From the NCBI RefSeq assembly GCF_947499295.1, contig NZ_CANMNP010000022.1, forward strand, positions 1 to 64,000: a stretch of DNA of 64,000 nucleotides, read 5' to 3'. Positions 17,811 to 26,435 of the stretch are shown one piece after another. The position numbers and the translations under genes were made by a program. Origin of the DNA: an uncultured Roseibium sp. (GTDB taxonomy: Bacteria; Pseudomonadota; Alphaproteobacteria; Rhizobiales; Stappiaceae). Position 1 is the stretch's first letter. Each line of letters starts with the position of its first letter. Below the pieces are notes generated by a model. That model searched no databases. It was not told the DNA's origin and worked only from the letters and a program-made list of their open reading frames with translations.

Positions 17811-18659
17811 CTAATCGCGTCGCCCGAGCAGTTTGCCAACGCTGTCGCCAGGCCCCATCTCCAATACCTTGGTCTGAAGAAAATCCATGACTTCCTTCTG
17901 ATCCTTGAAACCTGACATGGTTTCGTAGGAAATCGGACTTCCGGCCCGTGCCGTGATCACCGTCCCGAGAATGCGCCTGAACTCACGCACCAGCAGCGAC
18001 AGTCGCAACGTCAGCGAGTACTTGCTGACCAGATGAAACAACCAGGAATTCTGCCCCGCGAAATAGAGCGGTAGAACAGTCGCCCGCGATGATCGGATCA
18101 TCTTGGCCGTAAATGTTTTCCAGGGCAGTTCTTCAGCACGGCCGAACGGCTTGGCTGCGGTCGCGACACCACCACCGGGGAACACGATGATTGTCGTACC
18201 TTCCTGAAGCAACTTCAGCGCTTCTTTTCGTGTCTGCATGTTGGTTTTCAGAGCCTGCTTGGTTTCTTCAAAATCAACGGGCAGAGAAAATGGCCGGACT
18301 TCGGGAACCTTCAACAACTCGTTGTTGATGAGGATCTTGAAGGGCCGGTCCAGCTGTTCAGCAAGCGCCAGGATCGCCAGACCATCGCCAATGCCGTAGG
18401 GATGGTTCGCAATCAGGACCAGCGGTCCTTGGGGAAGGTTCTTCGGCGGCCATTCGCCATCGGTAACGGCGACATCCAGATTGATCAGTCCAAGCAAATC
18501 GCTCCAGATGTAGTCGGACGTCCCGACCATAGTGTGTTTCCACACTTCATAAAGGTCGACAAGCTTGCGACGTCCCGACAATCCCTCAATGGCACGTATG
18601 GTCCACCGCTTCAGCGGCGGGTGCTCGGGATTTGCGTAACTGAATTCAGCGTAGTTCAC
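17811..18659 (-). CDS. Lysophospholipid acyltransferase family protein (PlsC-like)
   Basis: Acyltransferase of 282 residues with the HX4D motif NHPYGIGDG and the later FPGGGVAT region typical of glycerolipid acyltransferases. It would transfer an acyl chain from acyl-ACP or acyl-CoA to a lysolipid; phosphatidic-acid versus ornithine-lipid synthesis cannot be decided. Membrane-associated at the cytoplasmic face. It lies downstream of thrS on the same strand but is separated by strong palindromes, so probably has its own promoter or reduced read-through. Confidence 0.78.
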   Translation of the reverse strand: MNYAEFSYANPEHPPLKRWTIRAIEGLSGRRKLVDLYEVWKHTMVGTSDYIWSDLLGLINLDVAVTDGEWPPKNLPQGPLVLIANHPYGIGDGLAILALAEQLDRPFKILINNELLKVPEVRPFSLPVDFEETKQALKTNMQTRKEALKLLQEGTTIIVFPGGGVATAAKPFGRAEELPWKTFTAKMIRSSRATVLPLYFAGQNSWLFHLVSKYSLTLRLSLLVREFRRILGTVITARAGSPISYETMSGFKDQKEVMDFLQTKVLEMGPGDSVGKLLGRRD

Positions 18660-18736
18660 GGCCGTTGTCTTGAACCTGATGGAACCCTGGTAAATCAGAA
18701 ACCCAATACCAGAAGCTCCGTTTCAACAATGTGACA

Positions 18737-18778
18737 GCACATTGCCCCAGGGGATACCCCAGCGTAAGGGCAATGTGC
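18737..18778. terminator. Nested palindrome downstream of thrS
   Basis: Outer arms GCACATTGCCC and GGGCAATGTGC are perfectly complementary over 11 nt. Inside the 20-nt loop a second stem GGGG-ATA-CCCC forms. There is no T-run, so it may be a Rho-linked or attenuating hairpin, or a palindromic repeat element. Confidence 0.5.
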
Positions 18779-18790
18779 AAGCTGTTAGAA

Positions 18791-18806
18791 TCTCCTAGTT
18801 AGGAGA
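18791..18806. terminator. Small perfect hairpin directly after thrS
   Basis: TCTCCTA-GT-TAGGAGA, 7-nt arms, 7 nt beyond the thrS stop on the minus strand. Probably part of a composite terminator with the larger palindrome next to it. No T-run. Confidence 0.4.
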
Positions 18807-18813
18807 CAACGCA

Positions 18814-20784
18814 CTAGCGAAGATCCGGCGGTGTTGCTTCCTCGACGAAGGCTGCAACCGCCTCCTCCAGTCCCATGGCCTTCTGGTCCTTGGAACCCAG
18901 GCGGCGTATATTTACCGTCTTTTCTTCCGCTTCACGCATGCCGCAGACAATGATTACCGGAACTTTGGCAAGCGAATGTTCGCGAACCTTGTAATTGATC
19001 TTTTCATTCCGGAAGTCTGTTTCGACTTTCAGCCCTTTCGACTTCAAAAGATCGGCAACCTCCTGCCCGTAAGCATCGGCCTCTGAAGTAATAGTCGCAA
19101 CCACGATCTGCAAGGGTGCAAACCAGAGCGGAAAGTGTCCGGCATAGTTCTCGATCAAGATGCCTAGGAAGCGTTCCATCGACCCGCAGATCGCTCTGTG
19201 GATCATGACCGGTGTTTTCTTTTCGCCGTTATTATCGACATAGAACGCACCGAAGCGCTCAGGCAGGTTGAAATCCACCTGCGTGGTACCACACTGCCAT
19301 TCACGGCCGATCGCATCTCGCAAGGTGTATTCGAACTTCGGACCGTAGAATGCGCCCTCACCTGGTAGAACATCGGTTTTCACCCGTCCTTCGGACTCCG
19401 CCTCGATCCGCTTCAGCACATCGGCCATGATCGTTTCGGCATGATCCCAGGCTTCATCGGTGCCAACACGTTTTTCTGGACGGGTCGACAGCTTGACAAC
19501 AATCTCGTCAAATCCGAAGTCCTTATAGACCGAGAGAATGAGATCATTGATCTTCATGCATTCGTCGGCCATCTGTTCTTCGGTGCAGAAGACGTGAGCA
19601 TCATCTTGCGTAAACCCTCGAACGCGCATCAACCCATGTAGGGCGCCGGACGGTTCATAGCGGTGCACCACACCAAATTCGGCAAGGCGCAACGGCAGGT
19701 CACGATAGCTTTTCAAGCCGTGTTTGAAGATTTGCACGTGCCCTGGGCAGTTCATCGGCTTCAAGGCAAAGACACGATTGTCCTCGGCTTCAGGGTCAGC
19801 GGACTGCACCGAGAACATGTTCTCTTTGTACCAGGTCCAGTGGCCGGATGTTTCCCAAAGCGAAGTGTGCAGAACCTGCGGTGCATTCACTTCCTTATAA
19901 GTGTCTCGCAGCACACGGCGTTTATAGGCAATCAGGTTCTGGAACATGTCCCAGCCCTTTGGATGCCAGAAAACGACGCCAGGTCCCTCTTCCTGGAAAT
20001 GGAACAGATCCATTTCGCGTCCGAGCTTGCGGTGGTCGCGCTTTTCCGCTTCTTCCAGCATGCGAAGGTAGCCTTTCAGCTCCTTCTCATTTTGCCAGGC
20101 TGTTGCGTAGATGCGGGACAACATTTCGTTGTTGGAATCACCGCGCCAATAAGCCCCGGCAACCTTCATCAGTTTGAACGCATCGCCGATCTGCTTTGTT
20201 GACGCCATATGCGGTCCGCGACACAGATCCAGCCATTGCCCCTGCTTGTAGATCCGGAGCTCCTGATCTTCGGGAATGGCATCGATCAGCTCGACCTTGT
20301 AGTGCTCACCCTTCGCGGCAAAGAAAGTTTTTGCGTCTTCGCGGCTCCAGATTTCCTTGGTGAACTGAGCGCCGCGACCGATGATCTCACGCATCTTTTT
20401 TTCGATGACAGGCAGCTCTTCCGGATGGAAAGGCCAGTCTTCGTTGGTATCCGGTTTGACGCGTTTGAAATCGTAGTAGAAGCCATTCTCGATGACCGGA
20501 CCGATGGTCACCTGGGTTCCTGGCCACAACTCCTGAACGGCCTCGGCCATGACGTGGGCTGCATCATGCCGGATTAGCTCAAGCGCACGCGGATCTTCGC
20601 GAGTTACGATTTCAATCTGATGGTTGGCATCGATCGGATCTGAAAGATCTTTCAGCTCCCCGTCCAGCGTCATTGCGACCGCCTTCTTGGCGAGCGACTT
20701 GGAAATGCCTTCGGCGATTGCCAGGCCAGTTGTGCCGGCTTCGTATTCGCGCACGGAATTGTCGGGGAAAGTCAGTTGGATCAT
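18814..20784 (-). CDS. thrS: Threonyl-tRNA synthetase
   Basis: Class II synthetase of 656 residues charging tRNA-Thr. Domains in order: TGS domain (residues 1-60), editing domain with the HxxxH motif in IRHDAAHVMAEA, catalytic core (PMNCPGHVQIFK, RYEPSGALHGLMRVRGFTQDD) and the C-terminal anticodon-binding domain. I start at the ATG preceded by AGGAGAAAAAAG; an in-frame start 16 codons upstream adds residues that do not belong to the TGS fold. Followed by strong palindromes. Confidence 0.97.
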   Translation of the reverse strand: MIQLTFPDNSVREYEAGTTGLAIAEGISKSLAKKAVAMTLDGELKDLSDPIDANHQIEIVTREDPRALELIRHDAAHVMAEAVQELWPGTQVTIGPVIENGFYYDFKRVKPDTNEDWPFHPEELPVIEKKMREIIGRGAQFTKEIWSREDAKTFFAAKGEHYKVELIDAIPEDQELRIYKQGQWLDLCRGPHMASTKQIGDAFKLMKVAGAYWRGDSNNEMLSRIYATAWQNEKELKGYLRMLEEAEKRDHRKLGREMDLFHFQEEGPGVVFWHPKGWDMFQNLIAYKRRVLRDTYKEVNAPQVLHTSLWETSGHWTWYKENMFSVQSADPEAEDNRVFALKPMNCPGHVQIFKHGLKSYRDLPLRLAEFGVVHRYEPSGALHGLMRVRGFTQDDAHVFCTEEQMADECMKINDLILSVYKDFGFDEIVVKLSTRPEKRVGTDEAWDHAETIMADVLKRIEAESEGRVKTDVLPGEGAFYGPKFEYTLRDAIGREWQCGTTQVDFNLPERFGAFYVDNNGEKKTPVMIHRAICGSMERFLGILIENYAGHFPLWFAPLQIVVATITSEADAYGQEVADLLKSKGLKVETDFRNEKINYKVREHSLAKVPVIIVCGMREAEEKTVNIRRLGSKDQKAMGLEEAVAAFVEEATPPDLR

Positions 20785-20964
20785 CTTTTTTCTCCTGCTC
20801 ACTCCTGCAGACAAGGCAGGTAAGCTTTTCAAAGGTATTTGGATCGCCTGCTGATAGGGGATTCAGACCGGATCGGCAACCCTTTCCGCTAGGTAGAGGC
20901 TTATTCAGTGGCGGTATGCCGGCAATAGGTTATCAGAGCAGGCTTTGGTCTAGCACCACCCATT

Positions 20965-21444
20965 TCAATCGCTATCGCGATCAATGACCAAGGGCGGTGG
21001 CCGCCGCCGGATCGGCTGCGACTTCACGATAGAGGTGCTTGTTTCCGCCTTGTCTGAAATTTTGTCGAGGATGCCATCAAGGTCTTCGATGCTCGGAACT
21101 GCAAGACGCGCAACAAAACAGTCTTCACCCGTCACCTTGTCGCATTCGCAAAACTCGGGGATGTCTTGAATGAGCTGCTGCACAATGTGCAATTTTCCCG
21201 GCAATGGACGGATCCGCACGATTGCCTGGAGACTGTAGCCCAGCGCTTTCAAATCGACCTCTGCTGAAAAACCGCGCACGATGCCACGATCTTGCAATCG
21301 GCGGAGCCTCTCCGAAACACCCGGCGAAGACAGGCCCGCATGCGCAGCGAGGTCTTTCAATGACATACGCGCATCGGAAATCAAAGCCTCAACGATTTTT
21401 CTGTCCGCCGCATCCAACTTTATTTTCTTCACCTTTTTTGACAA
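20965..21444 (-). CDS. Lrp/AsnC family transcriptional regulator
   Basis: Protein of 159 residues with an N-terminal helix-turn-helix (LDAADRKIVEALISDARMS, LKDLAAHAGLSSPGVSERLR) and a C-terminal RAM/AsnC ligand-binding domain (VRIRPLPGK, VTGEDCFVARLAV). These regulators sense amino acids. It is divergent from an EamA-type exporter with about 107 nt between the starts, a standard arrangement for a regulator of its neighbour. It likely also controls its own gene. Confidence 0.88.
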   Translation of the reverse strand: MSKKVKKIKLDAADRKIVEALISDARMSLKDLAAHAGLSSPGVSERLRRLQDRGIVRGFSAEVDLKALGYSLQAIVRIRPLPGKLHIVQQLIQDIPEFCECDKVTGEDCFVARLAVPSIEDLDGILDKISDKAETSTSIVKSQPIRRRPPPLVIDRDSD

Positions 21445-21551
21445 AAAACCTTACTTAACAAGATCAGAAATAACATGAACCTAATTTCCATTATATATTC
21501 CGTCTATTCACTTTGCCATCCTTGGTAGTGTCAGAACCAAAGGAGGCTAGA

Positions 21552-22451
21552 GTGGACAAAACTCTCCGCGGCGCGGCAGAAATGACGGCGGCCATGACAA
21601 TTCTGGGAACCATCGGCCTGTTCGTTGTCCTGTCAGGAGAAGGCGCAATTGATGTCGTTTTCTGGCGCTGCGCCTTTGGCGCCCTCACATTGCTGGTCAT
21701 TTGCTCGGCCCAGGGCTTGCTGCGGGGCCAGCTGACACTCAAGACGCTTTTGATGGCCGTGCTCGGCGGATTCGCGATCGTCGTGAATTGGGCGATGTTG
21801 TTCAGTGCGTATGGCGAAGCATCTATCGGGGTCGCTACCGCCGTTTACAACACCCAGCCTTTCATATTGGTGGGTTTTGGAGCCTTGTTCCTGAGGGAAC
21901 GTATTTCTTCGGCAAAACTTGGTTGGCTTGCGTTCGCATTCTTCGGCGTCCTGTTGATCATTCTGGCCAAACCTGCAACGGCCGACTATATCGGTTCCAA
22001 TTATGCACTTGGGATTGCCCTGGCCTTGTCAGCGGCGTTTTTCTGGGCGGTAGCCGCTCTTCTCACGAAAAAACTGACTGGTACACCGCCTCAGTTGATC
22101 GCTCTGATCCAGGTCAGCGTGGGCATCTTGATGCTTGCACCGTTTGTAAGCTGGTCGGCTTTGCCACAGTCCGGGGCAGCCTGGGCTGCACTTGCAACCC
22201 TTGGCATCGTCCATACCGGCATCATGTATGTTTTGATGTATGGCGCGGTCCAGAAACTGCCGACCTATTTGCAAGGCGCGTTTTCGTTCCTCTATCCGAT
22301 TGTCGCGATCCTGGTCGATTACGTCGCTTTCGGCCATCAGTTGCAGGTTCCTCAACTGATCGGCGCTGCTGCAATTGTCCTTTCCGCCATGGGGCTGACC
22401 TTTGGCTGGAAACTCTCAATTGGCTGCAGAAATGGCGAATGCGTATCCTGA
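21552..22451 (+). CDS. EamA/DMT-family transporter
   Basis: Membrane protein of 299 residues with two EamA (DUF6) repeats, about 10 helices: the first repeat from AAEMTAAMTILGTIGL, the second from LGIALALSAAFFWAVAALLTK. Such proteins export amino acids or other metabolites. I chose the GTG start preceded by AAAGGAGG with a 6-nt spacer; an ATG 13 codons upstream would cover this ribosome-binding site. Divergent Lrp-type regulator suggests amino-acid-responsive expression. Confidence 0.85.
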   Translation: MDKTLRGAAEMTAAMTILGTIGLFVVLSGEGAIDVVFWRCAFGALTLLVICSAQGLLRGQLTLKTLLMAVLGGFAIVVNWAMLFSAYGEASIGVATAVYNTQPFILVGFGALFLRERISSAKLGWLAFAFFGVLLIILAKPATADYIGSNYALGIALALSAAFFWAVAALLTKKLTGTPPQLIALIQVSVGILMLAPFVSWSALPQSGAAWAALATLGIVHTGIMYVLMYGAVQKLPTYLQGAFSFLYPIVAILVDYVAFGHQLQVPQLIGAAAIVLSAMGLTFGWKLSIGCRNGECVS

Positions 22452-22490
22452 AAAGTCAGACTTCGGATTCATACGAGGCGAATTGAGCCG

Positions 22491-22841
22491 TCAGTTCAGG
22501 CGATGGTCATCCGGAATATGACGTCCAGTCCACCGACCGTATCGCCAGGGACACCACCAACTCGCATCTTGAGGCAAGGCATCCGGGATTGGATCAAATC
22601 CGGATGCCCCCCAGGGATTGCATCTGAGAATGCGTGACAAACCGACCCACCCGCCTGCCCAGAAACCATAACGCCTGATTGACTGCTCGGTGTAGTCCGA
22701 GCATGTCGGCGCGTATCGGCAGGATCGCCCCATGACCAGGGAAAGAGAGTGGCGGTAAATCCAGATCAAGCCGATCGCTATGCGGCCGGGCACCGTGAGC
22801 GGTTGGGAGGTTTCTTTGTCGGGAGAGACTGGTGAACACAT
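22491..22841 (-). CDS. yidD: Membrane protein insertion efficiency factor YidD
   Basis: Protein of 116 residues with the YidD core: LIWIYRHSLSLVMGRSCRYAPTCS-type sequence with paired cysteines, then GGWVGLSRILRCNPWG and GFDPIPD. It assists YidC in membrane protein insertion and associates with the inner membrane. It lies 20 nt downstream of the Fe-S scaffold gene on the same strand, a common alphaproteobacterial pairing. Confidence 0.92.
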   Translation of the reverse strand: MCSPVSPDKETSQPLTVPGRIAIGLIWIYRHSLSLVMGRSCRYAPTCSDYTEQSIRRYGFWAGGWVGLSRILRCNPWGASGFDPIPDALPQDASWWCPWRYGRWTGRHIPDDHRLN

Positions 22842-22861
22842 GTCAGCGCATGTGATTGCCC

Positions 22862-23314
22862 TTAAGCAACCACACTGTCCTGACCCACCTTGGCCTCGAT
22901 TTGATCAAGGGCGTCGACAACGGCATCAAAGGTCAAAAGCGTCGAGGCATGACGGGCCTTATATTCACGCACTGGCTCGAGAAATTTAAGATCTTCAAAA
23001 CGTCCGGCCGGCGCTTCGCCTCCCTCCTTCAGCATGGCTCGCATCGTGTCGCGAATATCACGCAATTCATCGGTGCTGGCGCCAATGACATGACGCGCCA
23101 TGATCGAGGAAGAGGCTTGACCCAATGCGCAGGCTTTTACGTCATGGGCAAAATCCGTCACTACACCGTCTTCGACACAAAGATCCACAATAACGGTTGA
23201 CCCACAAAGTTTTGAATGGGCCTTTGCGGTGGCGTGAGGATGCTCAAGACGGCCGATCCGTGGGATATTACCTGCAAGTTCAAGGATCTTTGCGTTGTAA
23301 ATGTCGTCCAGCAT
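22862..23314 (-). CDS. IscU/SufU-like iron-sulfur cluster assembly scaffold protein
   Basis: Protein of 150 residues related to NifU-N/IscU scaffolds: start LDDIYNAKILELAGNIPR, first Cys in SKLCGSTVIV and second in VKACALGQASSSIM. The third conserved Cys, expected in a RHACxLLP-like context, appears as Ser (KARHASTLLTF), so canonical cluster assembly is in doubt. I use the internal ATG starting at the conserved region; the longer frame upstream has no family similarity. Divergent to folE and co-directional with yidD. Confidence 0.8.
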   Translation of the reverse strand: MLDDIYNAKILELAGNIPRIGRLEHPHATAKAHSKLCGSTVIVDLCVEDGVVTDFAHDVKACALGQASSSIMARHVIGASTDELRDIRDTMRAMLKEGGEAPAGRFEDLKFLEPVREYKARHASTLLTFDAVVDALDQIEAKVGQDSVVA

Positions 23315-23611
23315 TCTCGCCTCTTCGTGAAAGCCAGTGATCGCGTGCCACATTGATGGCATGGTGCTTTCATATATATAGATCAGTCGCCACGGCAATT
23401 TCGCAAGGGGCAGAGTGGTCGCAGTTGGAAATTATGCGTGATGGATGCACGTTTGATACCGACTAAACCCGCTCAGAAACTGTGCGTTCGCTTTTTGTGT
23501 GGAGTATGATAATGGACCCGGCTTCAATAGAAAATAGAGGGCCGTCCCTTTGATCTGTGCACAGGCAAGCGCCGTATGACGAGTGAAACGGGTAATTTTG
23601 CGAGGATCCCC

Positions 23612-24247
23612 ATGGATGCTGTCCTCAAGCCGGTTGAAAAACCGTTTGAAAGAAAATCGCCGGATCAATTGCACCGGCCAAATCGTGAGGAAGTTGAAGC
23701 GGCAGTGCGAACCATTCTTGCCTGGACTGGGGATGATCCGGACCGTGAAGGTCTGGTAGAAACTCCAAAACGGGTCGCCAAGGCACTGAGCCAGCTTTAC
23801 AGCGGGTATTTTGAAGATCCTGCCGAACATCTTGAGCGTACTTTCGAGGATGTCGGGGGATACAAGGACATTGTACTTGTGAGGGGCATCCCCTTCCATT
23901 CGCATTGCGAACATCACATGCTGCCGTTCATCGGCGAGGCCCACATTGCCTACTATCCGGCCGAAGGCGTTGTTGGCCTTTCGAAGCTCGCCCGCGTTGT
24001 CGACATTTTTGCAAAGCGTCTGCAAACACAGGAAAACTTGACGGCACAGATCGCATCGGTCATTGACGATGCCCTGGCGCCGCGGGGACTGGCCGTGATG
24101 CTGGAAGCTGAACATCAATGCATGACCATGCGCGGCGTTCAGAAACAAGGCGTCTCAACAATTACCACCCAGTTTACCGGAGTATTCCAGGACGACCCGG
24201 CCGAGCAGGCCAAATTCATGTCTCTGGTGCGCGGCAAGGGCATTTGA
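23612..24247 (+). CDS. folE: GTP cyclohydrolase I
   Basis: Converts GTP to 7,8-dihydroneopterin triphosphate, the first step of folate synthesis. 211 residues from the chosen start. Visible motifs: zinc-binding Cys and His in HSHCEHHMLPF, GLSKLARVVDIFAKRLQTQE, the second Cys in EHQCMTMRG, and GVQKQGVSTITT. The start follows GAGGATCCCC and gives an N-terminus (MDAVLK) like rhizobial homologues; an ATG 12 codons upstream is possible. The gene ends in a hairpin terminator that overlaps the leader of hisI. Confidence 0.95.
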   Translation: MDAVLKPVEKPFERKSPDQLHRPNREEVEAAVRTILAWTGDDPDREGLVETPKRVAKALSQLYSGYFEDPAEHLERTFEDVGGYKDIVLVRGIPFHSHCEHHMLPFIGEAHIAYYPAEGVVGLSKLARVVDIFAKRLQTQENLTAQIASVIDDALAPRGLAVMLEAEHQCMTMRGVQKQGVSTITTQFTGVFQDDPAEQAKFMSLVRGKGI

Positions 24248-24254
24248 CACCAAG

Positions 24255-24287
24255 GCCCTTGCCGGAATTTTTCTGACAAGGGCTTTT
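24255..24287 (+). terminator. folE terminator overlapping the hisI ribosome-binding site
   Basis: GCCCTTG and CAAGGGC form a stem followed by TTTT. The 3' arm contains AAGGG, the best Shine-Dalgarno for the hisI ATG that follows. The hairpin could therefore end folE transcripts and also mask hisI translation on read-through RNA. Confidence 0.65.
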
Positions 24288-24290
24288 CTC

Positions 24291-24746
24291 ATGACTGACA
24301 TCGTTTTTTCCGAGCGCAGCGACAAGGAAACGGTCGAAACGGGCGATCTTCTGATGCCCAAGTACGACGCTGACGGACTTATCGTTGCCGTGGTAACAGA
24401 ACATAAGTCCGGCGAAGTTCTGATGGTCGGTTACATGAATGCAGAAGCGCTCAAACGAACGCTTGAAACCGGCGAAGCCTGGTATTGGAGCCGCTCACGT
24501 AGAGGCTTCTGGAAAAAGGGTGAAACATCCGGTCAGGTCCAGACCGTTCATGAAATCCTGACCGATTGCGACCAGGATGCCCTGGTTCTGAAGGTGTCGG
24601 TCGCCGGCAATGGCGCGACCTGTCACGTCGGCTATCGCTCATGCTTTTTTCGCAAAGTGACCAGCCCGGTATCGGGTAAAGCACGGCTGGAGCGCGTTGA
24701 AGCGGAACGTGTTTACGATCCGAACGAAGTTTACGGCAAACACTGA
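24291..24746 (+). CDS. hisI: Phosphoribosyl-AMP cyclohydrolase
   Basis: Third step of histidine biosynthesis, opening the adenine ring of phosphoribosyl-AMP. 151 residues, a monofunctional HisI without a HisE domain. Motifs: MVGYMNAEALKRTLETGEAWYWSRSR, the Mg site TDCDQDAL and zinc ligands in ATCHVGYRSCFFR. The first ATG lies just after the folE terminator; a downstream ATG at the conserved MPKYDADGL is also possible. It is separated from other his genes. Confidence 0.95.
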   Translation: MTDIVFSERSDKETVETGDLLMPKYDADGLIVAVVTEHKSGEVLMVGYMNAEALKRTLETGEAWYWSRSRRGFWKKGETSGQVQTVHEILTDCDQDALVLKVSVAGNGATCHVGYRSCFFRKVTSPVSGKARLERVEAERVYDPNEVYGKH

Positions 24747-24774
24747 CGTTGATCGCAAAAAGGTGGGGCGGACA

Positions 24775-26094
24775 TTAGCCCGCTTCCAACGAAACCTTTG
24801 GATCCTTGAAAACATGAAAAACCAGACCTTCGACGCCCTTGCCAAATTCTTTGCGCAGGACTGAAGTCTCCTCTGGTCCATATCTCAACCCCACAGCCTC
24901 GACTGTTCGCCCGATATGGTCTGCATTGTGGGCGTAACGCCCGCTAGCGTTCAGTTTGAACGCCTCTTCGCCTGTTTCCAGTACTTCAACACTGGCCACC
25001 AAGATGCCTCCCGGCTTCAGTGCCTTTTCGAGCGCTTCAAAAAACGGTGTCAGATCACCCAGATAACAGAGTGTATCCACGCAGACGCATAAATCGAATT
25101 GAGTTGGCAGATCTGCATTCAGAAATGCAATCAGTTCTCCCTCCACCAGAAAGTCATATACATTGCGTTGGGCTGCCTTCTGCAACATGCCAGGAGACAG
25201 ATCCACCCCCGTCAGCCGGCCACTTACATCGCGTATCAAGGGACCGCACAAACCGGTCCCACAACCGAGATCCGCAACATCTGGAAACTGTGCGCCGGAC
25301 TGTGCAGCAAGAAGATTTACGGCATTAGCCACTCTTTGAGGCGTGTTATATTCAAGTATTTCAAGCACTTCATCAAAACTGTCTGAAAAACTGTCGAAAT
25401 GCGATTTGACATAGTCTTCCGGAACTTGCGCCAGTTTCTCTCCACGCGCAGCTGCCAGATGAAACTTGAGCGAGGTGTCTTCCGGATTTTGGTCAACCAG
25501 TTTTTCCAGATGTTCGGTTGCACGATCCCCATGGCCGAGCTCATGTAAAAACCGCACCGCCCTGACTGCGTGAAAAGGCGATTCGACTCCGAGCGTCAGG
25601 CCTTTGTCGAGTGCTTCGGCTGCCTGGTCGAGCATACCCGCCCGCCCTGCAGCCAGACCGAAGATACGCCAGGCATCCCCCTTGTCCGGATATCGGTCCC
25701 TCAGATCGGCAAGTCTTCTCAAAAGCTCCTGACTGCGGCCAGCTTCTCCGGCTAAAATTCCAAGGTTGTGCCAAGCGTCCTTTTGGTTCGGATCCAGTTC
25801 TACGGCCAAAATATACTCAGCAAACGCTTCCTCCCTGCGGCCGATCAGTTTGAGAATGTTGCCGAGATTGTTCCTGGCAAACGCGTTGTTCTCGTTGACG
25901 TGCAACGAATGCCGTATGAGCGATAGTGCGTCTTCGGGGTCATCTTTTTTGAAAAGCAAAAGTCCGAGGTAATGAAGTCCGTCGGGATGATCCGGATTGA
26001 CAGCCAGTACATCCTTGTATGCGGCCAAGGCCTCTTCGCCATTTCCTTCCCGGTGCGCTTCCAGACCTTCTGCAAATCGCGTTTCGATATCCAA
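24775..26094 (-). CDS. TPR-repeat methyltransferase
   Basis: Protein of 439 residues. Residues 1 to about 225 hold TPR repeats (ALAAYKDVLAVNPDHPDGLHYLG and later NNLGNILKLIGRREEAFAEY). Then a class I SAM methyltransferase domain with motif I VADLGCGTGLCGPLI and acidic GVDLSPGML. This architecture is known in alphaproteobacterial proteins of unknown substrate; the TPR part probably recruits a protein partner. No signal peptide. It stands alone. Confidence 0.8.
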   Translation of the reverse strand: MDIETRFAEGLEAHREGNGEEALAAYKDVLAVNPDHPDGLHYLGLLLFKKDDPEDALSLIRHSLHVNENNAFARNNLGNILKLIGRREEAFAEYILAVELDPNQKDAWHNLGILAGEAGRSQELLRRLADLRDRYPDKGDAWRIFGLAAGRAGMLDQAAEALDKGLTLGVESPFHAVRAVRFLHELGHGDRATEHLEKLVDQNPEDTSLKFHLAAARGEKLAQVPEDYVKSHFDSFSDSFDEVLEILEYNTPQRVANAVNLLAAQSGAQFPDVADLGCGTGLCGPLIRDVSGRLTGVDLSPGMLQKAAQRNVYDFLVEGELIAFLNADLPTQFDLCVCVDTLCYLGDLTPFFEALEKALKPGGILVASVEVLETGEEAFKLNASGRYAHNADHIGRTVEAVGLRYGPEETSVLRKEFGKGVEGLVFHVFKDPKVSLEAG

Positions 26095-26435
26095 TGACTT
26101 GCCCCCTCAACGGCCACTGACTCGCAACTAGCGGCTCTTGCTCTGCATAACTTTAAGGAAGCTCACAACCGTTCGCTATATTTTCTTTCAAATTGGCGTC
26201 TCTGGTTTGAAAAAATCATTCCGAAACAAGTTGAAATAGATGATTTTCTCAAAACTATTGCAGTATAAAAACATGAGTGTTTCTCCGCACGTTGGAATAC
26301 TGATCAGCACTCGTATTTCATGTTACGTTTGCGTATTAGTCCGAATATTTTCCAATGCCGTTTTTGCCTACACTTATCAAAATCAAGAAATTCGAATGTC
26401 GACACCGGTCGAAAACCTGATCACGGGAGGGGATC
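26095..26435. other. AT-rich divergent intergenic region
   Basis: About 340 nt between the TPR-methyltransferase and the NapF-type gene, transcribed away from each other. It is AT-rich and ends with a strong GGGAGGGG ribosome-binding site before the ferredoxin gene. I looked for an FNR box (TTGAT-N4-ATCAA) because of the Fe-S protein and did not find one. Confidence 0.45.

Noticed and set aside
26095..26435. FNR-type site upstream of the NapF-like gene
   Set aside because: TTGAT-N4-ATCAA was searched by eye and not found; only scattered ATCAA pieces occur.
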